From the NCBI GenBank assembly GCA_002471275.1, contig DKPQ01000005.1, positions 496,001 through 560,000 of the forward strand: 64,000 nucleotides of DNA, written 5' to 3'. A program made the translations under genes and the position numbers. Below are positions 42,922 through 51,717 of this stretch, one piece after another. The notes below the pieces were generated by a model, which made no database searches, was not told the DNA's origin, and saw only the letters and a program-made list of their open reading frames with translations. Source of the stretch: Flammeovirgaceae bacterium UBA7330. Lineage in GTDB: Bacteria > Bacteroidota > Bacteroidia > Cytophagales > Cyclobacteriaceae. The stretch's first letter is position 1; each line of letters starts with the position of its first letter.

Positions 42922-44760
42922 CTACTCCACCGTCACCGACTTGGCCAGGTTTCGTGGCTGATCCACGTTGCAACCTCTCATGATGGCGATGTGATACGAT
43001 AGTAATTGCAAAGGGATCACGGAAATCAGAGGCATGAGCGCTTCATGGCTCGATGGCACTTCAATGGTAAAGTCCGCCATCCTTTCAATTTCCTCATCAT
43101 GCTGGCTCACGATCGCGATTACCTTACCTTTTCTGGACTTTACTTCCTGAATGTTGCTGATAATCTTTTCGTAGGAGCTGTCCCTGGTAGCAATAAATAC
43201 CACTGGCATGTTTTCATCGATCAGGGCAATCGGGCCATGCTTCATTTCAGCAGCGGGATACCCCTCAGCATGGATGTAGGAGATCTCTTTGAGTTTCAAA
43301 GCTCCTTCCAATGCTACCGGGAAGTTATAACCTCTTCCAAGATAAAGGCAGTTGGTTGCATCTTTAAACTTTGCAGAAATCTCCTGGATGCGCTTATCGG
43401 TCTCCAACGCCTGTGCAACTTTTTTAGGAATGGACTCCAGTTCATAGAGAAGATCTCCATACTGACTTTCTGTGATCGTTCCTTTCAGATACCCCACCTT
43501 CAACGCTATCATTGTCAGTACGGTTAGCTGACCTGTAAAAGCTTTAGTGGAAGCTACACCTATCTCAGGTCCGGCATGCAGATAAGCGCCTTCATGCGTG
43601 GCACGTGCGATCGACGAGCCTACTGCGTTCACCACACCAAATACAATGGCTCCCTTGGATTTAGCCAGTTCAATGGCAGCCAAGGTATCAGCTGTCTCTC
43701 CTGACTGTGAGATGGCAATGATGATATCTCCTTCTTTGATCACCGGATTTCGATATCGGAATTCTGAAGCATACTCTACTTCTACCGGTATCCTGCAGAT
43801 ATCTTCAAGTATATATTCTGCTACGAGTCCGGCATGCCAGGAGGTACCACATCCCAGAATGGTGATTTTCTCTGCATTGACCAGTTTGTTGGCATATTCT
43901 CTGATGCCACCTAGTGTAAGTTTTCTTTCCCTGGCATTTAACCTGCCCCGCATACAGTCAGCAATTGATTCGGGCTGACCAAAAATCTCTTTGAGCATAA
44001 AGTGCTCATATCCCCCTTTTTCCAGAGCTTCCAGCTGGATATCAAGCTTTTGGATACTTGGGATCAATGGAACATTACTGGTATTTGTGATCCTGTACCC
44101 ATCACGCTGGATAATAGCAATTTCCTCATCATTGAGATAGATCACATCCTTGGTAAACTCCACAATAGGAGTGGCGTCTGAGGCGATGAAATATTCACCA
44201 TCCCCCAGCCCTATCACCATCGGACTGCCTTTTCTGGCGGCGATCATCTGATCCGGGTTATCCTGGTTGATGACAACAATGGCGTAGGCACCAATTACCT
44301 TAGACAATGAAGTAATTACTGCGTCCTCGAAGGAAAGGTTGTGTGTGTCTCTGATGTCCTGGATAAAAGTTACCAGTACTTCTGTATCGGTGTCGCTTTC
44401 AAAAGCGTAGCCTTTATCGTGCAACTCAGCTTTGATAGAGTGATAATTTTCGATGATGCCATTGTGGATGATGGCCAGGCTTCCATCTGCGGATAGGTGA
44501 GGGTGAGCGTTGACGTCATTAGGAGCCCCGTGAGTGGCCCATCTGGTATGCGCTATCCCAAGGGTGCTATCACTTGCTTTGTCAACAGCAAAAGCTTCTA
44601 ATGCAGCTACTTTGCCTTCCTTCTTGAGTACGTTTAGTCCGCTGTTTTCATACAGTGCCACACCCGCACTGTCATATCCACGATATTCCAGCCGCTTCAG
44701 GCCATTGATAAGGATGGGGAATGCCGGTTTATTCCCAATGTAAGCAACGATTCCACACAT
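42922..44760 (-). CDS. glmS: Glutamine-fructose-6-phosphate aminotransferase (isomerizing) GlmS
   Basis: 612 residues, the full length. The N-terminal class II glutaminase starts MCGIVAYIGNKP with the nucleophile Cys2, and two SIS sugar-isomerase domains follow (LGCGTSWHAGLVAEYIL and ISQSGETADTLAAIELA in the first; LGRGYNFPVALEGALKLKEISYIHAEGY in the second). The C-terminus DQPRNLAKSVTVE is the conserved one. It makes glucosamine-6-phosphate for peptidoglycan and LPS. No glmS ribozyme-like leader is seen; the gene follows the DUF4270 gene by 1 bp and is read from the promoter at 46.9 kb. Confidence 0.97.
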   Translation of the reverse strand: MCGIVAYIGNKPAFPILINGLKRLEYRGYDSAGVALYENSGLNVLKKEGKVAALEAFAVDKASDSTLGIAHTRWATHGAPNDVNAHPHLSADGSLAIIHNGIIENYHSIKAELHDKGYAFESDTDTEVLVTFIQDIRDTHNLSFEDAVITSLSKVIGAYAIVVINQDNPDQMIAARKGSPMVIGLGDGEYFIASDATPIVEFTKDVIYLNDEEIAIIQRDGYRITNTSNVPLIPSIQKLDIQLEALEKGGYEHFMLKEIFGQPESIADCMRGRLNARERKLTLGGIREYANKLVNAEKITILGCGTSWHAGLVAEYILEDICRIPVEVEYASEFRYRNPVIKEGDIIIAISQSGETADTLAAIELAKSKGAIVFGVVNAVGSSIARATHEGAYLHAGPEIGVASTKAFTGQLTVLTMIALKVGYLKGTITESQYGDLLYELESIPKKVAQALETDKRIQEISAKFKDATNCLYLGRGYNFPVALEGALKLKEISYIHAEGYPAAEMKHGPIALIDENMPVVFIATRDSSYEKIISNIQEVKSRKGKVIAIVSQHDEEIERMADFTIEVPSSHEALMPLISVIPLQLLSYHIAIMRGCNVDQPRNLAKSVTVE

Positions 44761-44761
44761 T

Positions 44762-46081
44762 TCATTTTATTGTGGTATAGTATATAGTAACCTCCGCTCC
44801 GGTAAAAATAGTCTTTTGTAAAGAAGTAGGAGTTGGGTTTAATATTACGATTTCACTAAGATCAATTCCCAGACCATCATCAGCTACGATTTGAGTAAAC
44901 TGGGTGATATCACCTGAGTAGTTTGGTGGATCTTCCTCGTGGATTGCATTTAAATATTCTATGGAGGAAGAGCTATAGCTCAGGTCTGAAAGAATAGTGC
45001 TGGTATAAGCTGTCAATCGACTATTTCCAATAGGCCCATTGATTCTGCCATTCCTGATAAAATAAAACCTAACACTGGTAAAAGGAATAACAAATTCGCT
45101 TCCATAATCTGTGTTATTTAACTTAATTCTGGAATTGTTTACAATAAGGCCGGTATTTTCGGTAATAAAGTTTTTTAGTGGAGTAAGATCCAGCTTGGCA
45201 AATGTCCCATCCACCATACTACCATATGCATAGCCTCCACCCACTTCATTGGTATATTCTTCAGCGAGTGTTGAAAGTTTAGATCCGGCTTTGTCACGTT
45301 CAATATTGGTGAAATGTCCTCTGCCATTGAAATTGAACCTGTAGTAATAGGTACTATCCGATGATGGGCTCTTCATTTTGATAAACAATGCAGAGGTATC
45401 GTTGGATAGGCTCAAAGACATCAGACCACTGTTGGTGCTAGTGGTATTAAATACCAATGGCTGATAGTAAAGCAGGTTTTGTTGCAGGCTATCCTGAAAA
45501 GCAGTGTCTGTGCCATATCGGACCAACTGATCGTACAACTCCAGTCCCAGGTCATTCAGTGGGAAAGTAAGTACTGAGTCCTCATCAATGTTGATGTTGT
45601 AATCTAGCTGGGTAATCGGAGTCGGATGATAATCTATTTTGCGTCTGGCCAGATAAATGGCCTGGTTGTAAAGAGTATCATCAGACTCATGCACATCTAT
45701 GTGACCACTGAGGATGTTATCTGTTGTTCTTACCTCATTGATCTTAAAACTGATGTAAGCAGAAACAAAGTCTAATGAATCACCCGGAAAAGTGCCTGAT
45801 GCCGGACTGTACTGGGTGTATGCTGTGCAGCGAACACTACCCGTCACAGAGTCTTCCATATGACCCACCAGCAACGTCGTAAATTGATTGGTCCGCAGAC
45901 TGTCTATCAGAATGGTGGACAAGGGAAGGGTAATGGTGGTATCCTTTACCTCAATATTCTGGTTGTCAGAATCTACCCGAACACCAAGTTCACTGGGGTC
46001 TTCACAAGCAAAAAAAAACGGGATCAGCATGAGTGCTAATCCCGGTCCCTTAAGGAAGGTCTTATTATCCAACAAGTTCAT
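44762..46081 (-). CDS. DUF4270 outer-membrane-associated lipoprotein
   Basis: 439 residues from the ATG at 46081, giving a lipoprotein signal (MNLLDNKTFLKGPGLALMLIPFFFAC, Cys26); an ATG 36 bases upstream is possible. The family pattern is clear: CEDPSELGVRVDSDNQNIEVKDTTI, then a long beta-rich body ending in VTIYYTTIK. DUF4270 proteins are common in Bacteroidota and probably lie in the periplasm or outer membrane; their role is unknown. The gene overlaps the 3' end of the truncated GT5 gene by 17 bp and stops 1 bp before glmS. Confidence 0.85.
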   Translation of the reverse strand: MNLLDNKTFLKGPGLALMLIPFFFACEDPSELGVRVDSDNQNIEVKDTTITLPLSTILIDSLRTNQFTTLLVGHMEDSVTGSVRCTAYTQYSPASGTFPGDSLDFVSAYISFKINEVRTTDNILSGHIDVHESDDTLYNQAIYLARRKIDYHPTPITQLDYNINIDEDSVLTFPLNDLGLELYDQLVRYGTDTAFQDSLQQNLLYYQPLVFNTTSTNSGLMSLSLSNDTSALFIKMKSPSSDSTYYYRFNFNGRGHFTNIERDKAGSKLSTLAEEYTNEVGGGYAYGSMVDGTFAKLDLTPLKNFITENTGLIVNNSRIKLNNTDYGSEFVIPFTSVRFYFIRNGRINGPIGNSRLTAYTSTILSDLSYSSSSIEYLNAIHEEDPPNYSGDITQFTQIVADDGLGIDLSEIVILNPTPTSLQKTIFTGAEVTIYYTTIK

Positions 46082-46877
46082 TATACAGATTGAAGTGGCT
46101 CTCTTCGAAATTCTCATCCCTATCTATTGTATTAATCTGTTTGTCAATATCTGCGATCAACTTTTTGAAGCTGTCTGACGTCTCTTCGTTGCCATTGATG
46201 ACAGCATCTGCATATTGAACACCCATCTTGATGAATCCATCATAATCTGCTGTTTTAAGCGGGTGTAACATGTTGTCGTCAATGTCAATCATTTTTACTT
46301 TATCCAATAAGTCATCACCAAATTTATGGGTGAATTTGTTATTGTACATTGTAAAAACAGTCTTAGACTCCTTGAAGATTGGATCATTTTTATAAGTCGT
46401 TTTTACATACAAAGGAATCAAGCTGGTCATCCAGTCATTGCAATGGATGATATCAGGTGACCATCCCAATTTCTTCACTGTTTCTAAAACGCCTTTGCAG
46501 AAAAATATTGCGCGTTCGTCATTGTCTTCGTAGAAGTTATCTTCCTTATCAAAGAAGACTGATTTTCTGTGGAAGTAGTCTTCGTTGTCGATGAAATACA
46601 CCTGAAGTTTTGCATTAGGTATGGAGGCCACTTTAATGATAAGTGGTTTCTCTTCATCACCTACTGAAATATTTATTCCTGAAAGTCTTACAACCTCATG
46701 GAGCCTGTTTTTCCTTTCATTGATCAGGCCAAACCGTGGAACCAATATCCTTATTTCCATCCCTCGCTCTTGCATTGCCTGCGGAAGTCTTCTGACAAAT
46801 TCCGCAACTTCAGAGGTTTTTAGAAATGGATTAATCTCACTAGCTACATATAGGATTCTTAAATTTGACATGGACAT
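46065..46877 (-). CDS. Glycogen/starch synthase-like protein with only the N-terminal GT5 domain
   Basis: 270 residues from the ATG at 46877 (a second ATG lies at 46871). It resembles the N-terminal Rossmann half of GT5 glycogen synthases: ILYVASEINPFLKTSEVAEFVRRLPQAMQERG at the start, then IRILVPRFGLI and IIHCNDWMTSLIPLYVKTTY. The usual KTGGLGDV substrate loop is KTSEVAEFV, and the C-terminal nucleotide-sugar domain is missing altogether. It is therefore unlikely to be an active glycogen synthase. I recall comparable short proteins annotated in other Bacteroidota genomes, so it is probably a stable family rather than a fresh truncation. It is the first gene of an operon with DUF4270 and glmS. 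Confidence 0.8.
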   Translation of the reverse strand: MSMSNLRILYVASEINPFLKTSEVAEFVRRLPQAMQERGMEIRILVPRFGLINERKNRLHEVVRLSGINISVGDEEKPLIIKVASIPNAKLQVYFIDNEDYFHRKSVFFDKEDNFYEDNDERAIFFCKGVLETVKKLGWSPDIIHCNDWMTSLIPLYVKTTYKNDPIFKESKTVFTMYNNKFTHKFGDDLLDKVKMIDIDDNMLHPLKTADYDGFIKMGVQYADAVINGNEETSDSFKKLIADIDKQINTIDRDENFEESHFNLYNELVG

Positions 46878-46909
46878 GCTATTTTGTTGAGGATAGTCGA
46901 AAATGACCC

Positions 46910-46928
46910 CAAAATTACCATAATTTTG
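46910..46928. promoter_or_regulatory. Back-to-back divergent -7 elements (CAAAATTA CCA TAATTTTG)
   Basis: TAATTTTG at 46921-46928 on the plus strand (for panC) and TAATTTTG at 46917-46910 on the minus strand (for the GT5-like gene) are both exact TAnnTTTG matches. They form a perfect 8-bp inverted repeat with a 3-bp spacer. Confidence 0.6.
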
Positions 46929-46979
46929 CCTTATTTTCAATGTTTTTAGAAACTTAACGTTTTTTAATTCTCCATTTAA

Positions 46980-47828
46980 ATGCAGTTAATCCAATCCCCT
47001 GATGAAATATTGGTCAAAGTAAAGGACCTGAAAAAGAAGGGATTATCTATTGGTCTGGTACCAACCATGGGCGCTTTGCATCACGGGCATAAAGCCCTTG
47101 CAGACCAATCCCTGGAAGAAAATGATATCACCATCACAAGTATTTTTGTCAATCCTACACAATTCAACAATGCGGAAGATCTGGCCCGATATCCGAAGAC
47201 CCTGGAGGCGGATAAACAAAAGCTTGAGGCTTGGGGAGTTGACATCCTTTTTGCACCAGGAGAAAATGAAATTTACCCCAGAAAGCCTACAATTAAGCTC
47301 AACTTCGGGAAGCTGGAGGAAGTACTGGAAGGTAAATTCCGTCCTGGGCATTTTAATGGGGTGGGTATCATTGTTATGAAGCTTCTCAACCTTGTACTTC
47401 CGGACAGGGCATACTTTGGGCTGAAAGATTTTCAGCAATTTTTAATTGTAAAGGAGCTGGTATCAAATTTTTCTGTGCCTACAGAAATCATCGGTGTGCC
47501 TACGCAGAGACATGCCAGCGGGCTGGCGATTTCTTCAAGGAACCAAAACCTTTCCGACAAGGGGCTGGAGATAGCAGCCAACATTTACCAGGGGCTAAAC
47601 CTGGCCAGGGAACTAATTTTGGATAAAAAGGGTATAAAAGAAACCATAAGGCTAACTGGTCAGTTTTATGACAAAGTTGACGGTCTGGAAATAGAATATT
47701 TTGAAATAGTCCATTCTGATACGCTTTTGAGTGAGCAAATCTCTGAAGATTCGCCCTTACTTTTGAGTGTTGCCGGCTATGTAGAGAATATAAGATTGAT
47801 CGATAACTTATATTTGCAACCTGATTGA
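46980..47828 (+). CDS. panC: Pantothenate synthetase PanC
   Basis: 282 residues. The HIGH-like nucleotide motif is in VPTMGALHHGHKALA, followed by SIFVNPTQFNNAEDLARYP; the KMSKS-like segment is ISSRNQNLSDKG. It condenses pantoate and beta-alanine with ATP to pantothenate. panD is 7 bp downstream, and the product of PanD (beta-alanine) is one substrate of PanC, so the two steps are encoded together; panB is elsewhere. The promoter is one half of the divergent pair at 46.9 kb. Confidence 0.96.
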   Translation: MQLIQSPDEILVKVKDLKKKGLSIGLVPTMGALHHGHKALADQSLEENDITITSIFVNPTQFNNAEDLARYPKTLEADKQKLEAWGVDILFAPGENEIYPRKPTIKLNFGKLEEVLEGKFRPGHFNGVGIIVMKLLNLVLPDRAYFGLKDFQQFLIVKELVSNFSVPTEIIGVPTQRHASGLAISSRNQNLSDKGLEIAANIYQGLNLARELILDKKGIKETIRLTGQFYDKVDGLEIEYFEIVHSDTLLSEQISEDSPLLLSVAGYVENIRLIDNLYLQPD

Positions 47829-47835
47829 TGATAGG

Positions 47836-48186
47836 ATGTTAATAGAAGTACTAAAATCTAAGATTCATCGTGTGAAGATCACACAGGCGGAGCTACATTA
47901 TGTAGGTTCGATCACCCTGGATGAAGATTTGATGGATGCAGCGAATATCGTGGCCAATGAAAAGGTTCAGATCGTAAATATCAATAACGGCGAACGACTG
48001 GATACCTATGTGATCAAAGGGGAGCGCGGTTCAGGAGAAGTTTGTCTGAATGGTCCGGCAGCCCGAAAGGCGCAGGTGGGTGATATCATCATCATCATTT
48101 CTTATTGCTCCATTGATCAAAAAGAAGCTGCTACGTATCAACCTACCATTATATTCCCTGATGGGGATAATAAAATAGCCTCCTGA
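47836..48186 (+). CDS. panD: Aspartate 1-decarboxylase PanD (self-cleaving proenzyme)
   Basis: 116 residues. The self-cleavage site is Gly24-Ser25 (HYVGSITLDE), which generates the pyruvoyl cofactor at Ser25. The conserved NGERLDTYVIKGERGSGEVCLNGPAARKAQVGDIIIIISYC follows, with the active-site Tyr near 58. It makes beta-alanine from aspartate for pantothenate synthesis. The gene is 7 bp after panC and 3 bp before the next gene, so it belongs to a single operon. Confidence 0.96.
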   Translation: MLIEVLKSKIHRVKITQAELHYVGSITLDEDLMDAANIVANEKVQIVNINNGERLDTYVIKGERGSGEVCLNGPAARKAQVGDIIIIISYCSIDQKEAATYQPTIIFPDGDNKIAS

Positions 48187-48189
48187 TTC

Positions 48190-49161
48190 ATGCTCAAAAA
48201 AACAGCGAGTGTACTTAAGTACATCATTCCCATAGGCATTGCATTTGTACTGCTGTATTTCGCTTTTAAGAATGTAGATTTCGCTGAATTCTGGGCCAAA
48301 GCCAAGTTGGTAAATTACTGGTGGGTATTAGGGTCAATTGCTTTGTCTTACTTATCATATTTACTCAGAGCATACCGGTGGAACCTTTTACTCAAACCTT
48401 TGGGATATCCTCACTTGAAAATCCATCGGACCAATGTAGCAGTTTTAATTGGTTACCTGGCTAACCTGGCATTTCCAAGACTTGGAGAGGTGACGCGATG
48501 TGGTATTCTCAAGAGAAATGAGAATGTCCCAATGGCCAATTCTTTTGGATCCGTGATTACTGAAAGGATCATTGATGTAATTACTTTATTGCTACTGATC
48601 CTATTCACCCTATTGATTGAATATGACACCCTGATCGCTTTCTTCTCAAATGCTTTTTCGGGGATAGCCAATATTGAAGGTTTGGCATGGAAAGGTGCCT
48701 TAGTACTCATTGGAGCACTCATCGTGGTAGCCCTATTGGTCTACATAGCCATCAGGTCGGGCGGAAGGTTCAGGGTCATAGCCAGACAACTTTTAGATGG
48801 CATTTTCTCCTTACGAAAACTCAACAATGTTACAGGTTTTCTCCTTTCAACTTTGCTGTTGTGGGTGGTTTACTATTTTATGTCATATATCATTGTTTTC
48901 GCTGTGCCCGAAACATCGGGATTGACATGGCAGGCCGGAGTCATGCTCCTGGTCACAAGTGGTGTTGCTTTGGCTATTCCGGTACAAGGAGGTTTCGGCA
49001 CTTATCATACCATGGTGAGTGGGATGCTACTGCTTTACAACATTGACAAGACCACCGGGGTATTCTTTGCTACTTTGCTCCATACATCACAAATTGTAGC
49101 CATCGCTGCATTTGGAGGCGTGGCTGTTTTGGTCTCTCTTTTTATGAAGAAGTATTCATGA
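48190..49161 (+). CDS. Lysylphosphatidylglycerol synthase transmembrane-like (UPF0104) protein
   Basis: 323 residues with about eight membrane helices. The UPF0104/flippase-like pattern is RAYRWNLLLKPLGYP, then VLIGYLANLAFPRLGEVTRCGILKR, and later ALAIPVQGGFGTYHTMVSGML. It is the membrane domain only; there is no aminoacyl-transfer domain, so it is not a lysyl-PG synthase itself. Lipid or glycolipid translocation is a plausible role. It sits between panD and rfaE2, whose start codon overlaps its end by 4 bp. Confidence 0.85.
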   Translation: MLKKTASVLKYIIPIGIAFVLLYFAFKNVDFAEFWAKAKLVNYWWVLGSIALSYLSYLLRAYRWNLLLKPLGYPHLKIHRTNVAVLIGYLANLAFPRLGEVTRCGILKRNENVPMANSFGSVITERIIDVITLLLLILFTLLIEYDTLIAFFSNAFSGIANIEGLAWKGALVLIGALIVVALLVYIAIRSGGRFRVIARQLLDGIFSLRKLNNVTGFLLSTLLLWVVYYFMSYIIVFAVPETSGLTWQAGVMLLVTSGVALAIPVQGGFGTYHTMVSGMLLLYNIDKTTGVFFATLLHTSQIVAIAAFGGVAVLVSLFMKKYS

Positions 49162-49643
49162 ATCCAACATCTCTCAAAATTGTCACACGGAAAGAGCTGG
49201 AAGTAATAAGAGCCAGATGGAAAAACGAGGGACAGAAAGTCGTCTTCACCAATGGTGTTTTTGACTTAATTCATCTGGGGCACGTAGATTATTTGGAAAA
49301 AGCACGCAACTTAGGCGATAAATTAATTGTTGCTCTAAATACCGATGCTTCAGTTAAAAGATTAAAGGGACCTGATCGTCCTATTAGTGATGAAAATGCT
49401 CGGCTGCGAGTGATGGCTGCACTGGAGTTTGTTGATGCCACACTGTTGTTTGATGAGGACACACCTTTTGAGTTAATATCTGTGATAAAACCGGATATAC
49501 TTGTGAAAGGTAAAGATTATGAAATCAGCAACATCGTAGGGGCAGATATCGTATTGGAGAATGGTGGATCTGTGGAGACCATAGAATTTGTAGATGGATA
49601 TTCCACGACCACAATTGTTGAAAAAATAAAGAGAAATAAATAA
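49158..49643 (+). CDS. rfaE2: D-glycero-beta-D-manno-heptose 1-phosphate adenylyltransferase (RfaE domain II)
   Basis: 161 residues of the cytidylyltransferase-like fold: TNGVFDLIHLGHVDYLEKA with the HxGH motif, NTDASVKRLKGPDRPI, and the C-terminal GYSTTTIVEKIK. It activates heptose-1-phosphate with ATP to ADP-heptose for LPS inner core. The enzyme is split from the kinase domain (rfaE1/hldE-N), which is not in the window. The start overlaps the preceding gene by 4 bp, and the next gene begins 5 bp after the stop. Confidence 0.92.
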   Translation: MNPTSLKIVTRKELEVIRARWKNEGQKVVFTNGVFDLIHLGHVDYLEKARNLGDKLIVALNTDASVKRLKGPDRPISDENARLRVMAALEFVDATLLFDEDTPFELISVIKPDILVKGKDYEISNIVGADIVLENGGSVETIEFVDGYSTTTIVEKIKRNK

Positions 49644-49648
49644 ATAAA

Positions 49649-50347
49649 ATGGGACTGTTTGTAATCATTATCGCCTTTATGATTTTGAGTCTTATCGTAA
49701 GTACGAGACTCAAAAATAAATTTAAGAAGTATTCTAAAATTCCCCTATCAGCCGGGTTAACCGGTCGGGAAGTGGCTGAGTTGATGTTGGCCGACAATGG
49801 CATTCATGATGTGAAGGTCATGTCTGTGGAAGGACAGCTTACAGACCACTACAATCCGGGCAACAAAACGGTAAACCTAAGCCCGGATGTTTACAATGGT
49901 CGTTCTGCGGCTGCGGCTGCTATTGCTGCACACGAATGCGGTCACGCAGTACAGCATGCTACAGCCTATAGCTTTCTGGAGTTTCGGTCTGCCATGGTAC
50001 CAGTTCAAAATGTCAGTGGGCGAATCATCAACATCGTTTTTATGATGATGTTTTTTGGATCGTTTCTGCTCCCACAAATTTTACCTATGAATTTTGCGAT
50101 TCTGGTAATCATTGCCTGTTATGGGGTTTTTACTTTGTTTGCTTTTATTACCCTGCCCGTGGAGTTTGACGCCAGTAAGCGTGCCCTCGCCTGGGTAGAG
50201 AACAGAAATATTGTGAATACAAGTGAGTATGATATGGCTAAGGATGCCCTGAATACCGCAGCCATGACTTATGTGATTGCTGCGTTGTCTTCACTGGCAA
50301 CTCTACTCTACTGGGTGATGGTTTATCTGGGTGGAAGCAGAGATTAA
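49649..50347 (+). CDS. YugP-type zinc metallopeptidase, membrane-bound
   Basis: 232 residues. An N-terminal helix is followed by the zinc motif HECGH at 95-99 (AAIAAHECGHAVQHA) and then two to three membrane helices (near 127-165 and 205-228). The downstream ligand is presumably the Glu in LPVEFDASKRAL. It belongs to the YugP/DUF1104-like group of neutral membrane zinc metallopeptidases (Peptidase_M48-like clan); substrates are unknown. It is the last gene of the operon that began with panC; a terminator follows. Confidence 0.85.
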   Translation: MGLFVIIIAFMILSLIVSTRLKNKFKKYSKIPLSAGLTGREVAELMLADNGIHDVKVMSVEGQLTDHYNPGNKTVNLSPDVYNGRSAAAAAIAAHECGHAVQHATAYSFLEFRSAMVPVQNVSGRIINIVFMMMFFGSFLLPQILPMNFAILVIIACYGVFTLFAFITLPVEFDASKRALAWVENRNIVNTSEYDMAKDALNTAAMTYVIAALSSLATLLYWVMVYLGGSRD

Positions 50348-50371
50348 CAATTAGTTGTAAATATGATTTAG

Positions 50372-50399
50372 AAAAAGCTCCTCGTTTGGAGCTTTTTTT
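50372..50399 (+). terminator. Intrinsic terminator after the zinc peptidase gene
   Basis: AAAAAGCTCC and GGAGCTTTTTTT form an 8-10-bp stem around TCGTTT and end in a T run, 24 bp after the stop. Confidence 0.9.
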
Positions 50400-50426
50400 A
50401 TGCCATTAATGTAATGATCATTTCGT

Positions 50427-50434
50427 TAGATTTG
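50427..50434 (+). promoter_or_regulatory. Bacteroidota -7 promoter element (TAGATTTG)
   Basis: An exact TAnnTTTG match 19 bp upstream of the acyl-CoA dehydrogenase ATG (50454), directly after a terminator. Confidence 0.65.
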
Positions 50435-50453
50435 TCTACGAGGATATTAACAC

Positions 50454-51593
50454 ATGGATTTTAACTATACTGAAGAGCACCTGGCTGTAAGAGACGCAGC
50501 GAGGGACTTTGCCGAAAGGGAGCTTCTTCCCGGGGTGATCGAACGTGATAACCAACAAAAATTCCCTGAACAGCAGGTAAAAATGATGGGGGAGCTGGGA
50601 TTTATGGGCATGATGGTAGACCCAGCCTATAACGGCGGAGGCATGGATACTGTGTCCTATGTGCTGGCTATGGAAGAAATCTCAAAGATTGATGCATCTG
50701 CAGCCGTCTGTATGTCGGTAAACAATTCCCTTGTTTGCTATGGTATCCAAAAATATGGATCGGAGATGCAAAAGGAAAATTACCTGAAGAAGCTAGCTAC
50801 TGGAGAAGTAATAGGGGCCTTTTGTCTCTCAGAACCCGAAGCCGGTTCCGATGCCACCTCTCAGCGTACAACTGCTGAAGATAAAGGGGATCATTATTTG
50901 ATCAATGGTACCAAAAACTGGATCACCAATGGAAATACGGCGGGTTATTATATCGTCATGGCTCAAACCGATCAGGAAAAAGGATACAAAGGCATCAATG
51001 CGTTGATTGTAGAGCGGTCGTTTGAGGGGATCACCATAGGAAAAAAAGAAGATAAACTCGGAATCAGGGGCTCGGATACCCATTCTATCATGTTTACCAA
51101 CGTAAAGGTGCCGAAAGAAAATCGCATAGGCGAAGATGGTTTCGGCTTCAAGTTTGCCATGAACGTATTGAATGGGGGTAGAATTGGGATTGCTTCACAG
51201 GCTTTGGGCATTGCCAGTGGGGCGCTGGAGGCTTCATTAAAGTATGCCAAAGAAAGAAAAACCTTCGGTGTGGAGATTGCCAAGCACCAGGCCATCCAGT
51301 TTAAATTGTCCGAGATGGCTGTGAAAGTAGAGGCTGCCAGAATGCTGTGTCTGAAGGCTGCAAAGCTTAAGGATGAAAAGAAAGATTACGCAAAAGCAAG
51401 CGCAATGGCGAAGCTCTTTGCCTCTGAAGCTGCGATGCACAATGCCATAGAAGCCATCCAGACCCACGGGGGCTACGGTTATGTGAAGGAGTATCATGTG
51501 GAAAGAATGTTGCGCGATGCCAAGATCACACAGATATATGAGGGTACTTCAGAGATTCAGAAAATGGTAATTGCTCGCGAATTATTGAAATAA
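50454..51593 (+). CDS. Acyl-CoA dehydrogenase (short/medium-chain type)
   Basis: 379 residues, the length of butyryl-CoA/medium-chain enzymes. The FAD/acyl-CoA signature segments are GAFCLSEPEAGSDATSQRT and KNWITNGNTAGYYIVMAQT, and the catalytic base is Glu363 in QIYEGTSEIQKMV. It is a flavoprotein catalysing the first oxidation of fatty-acid beta-oxidation or of a branched-chain acyl-CoA. No ETF or thiolase gene is beside it; the gene is monocistronic with its own promoter and terminator. Confidence 0.93.
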   Translation: MDFNYTEEHLAVRDAARDFAERELLPGVIERDNQQKFPEQQVKMMGELGFMGMMVDPAYNGGGMDTVSYVLAMEEISKIDASAAVCMSVNNSLVCYGIQKYGSEMQKENYLKKLATGEVIGAFCLSEPEAGSDATSQRTTAEDKGDHYLINGTKNWITNGNTAGYYIVMAQTDQEKGYKGINALIVERSFEGITIGKKEDKLGIRGSDTHSIMFTNVKVPKENRIGEDGFGFKFAMNVLNGGRIGIASQALGIASGALEASLKYAKERKTFGVEIAKHQAIQFKLSEMAVKVEAARMLCLKAAKLKDEKKDYAKASAMAKLFASEAAMHNAIEAIQTHGGYGYVKEYHVERMLRDAKITQIYEGTSEIQKMVIARELLK

Positions 51594-51608
51594 TTCAATG
51601 GAGAGGTG

Positions 51609-51639
51609 GAAAACTCCCATCGATTTTATTGGGTTTTTT
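51609..51639 (+). terminator. Probable terminator after the acyl-CoA dehydrogenase gene
   Basis: AAAACTCCCA and TGGGTTTTTT form an imperfect stem with a T-run tail, 15 bp after the stop. Confidence 0.55.
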
Positions 51640-51717
51640 CAATAATCTATATTAGTTTTATACAATTATTCCAAGAAATTATCCGCTTAGAACCTCTCTG
51701 GACTAAATAATGCAATA

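Noticed and set aside
43006..43527. Plus-strand frame of 173 codons opposite glmS
   Set aside because: Antisense to conserved GlmS; His/Phe/Cys-rich composition typical of a shadow frame.
46065..46877. Truncated GT5 gene as a fresh frameshift of a longer synthase
   Set aside because: The sequence after its stop is the DUF4270 gene in all frames, with no remnant of a second GT domain.
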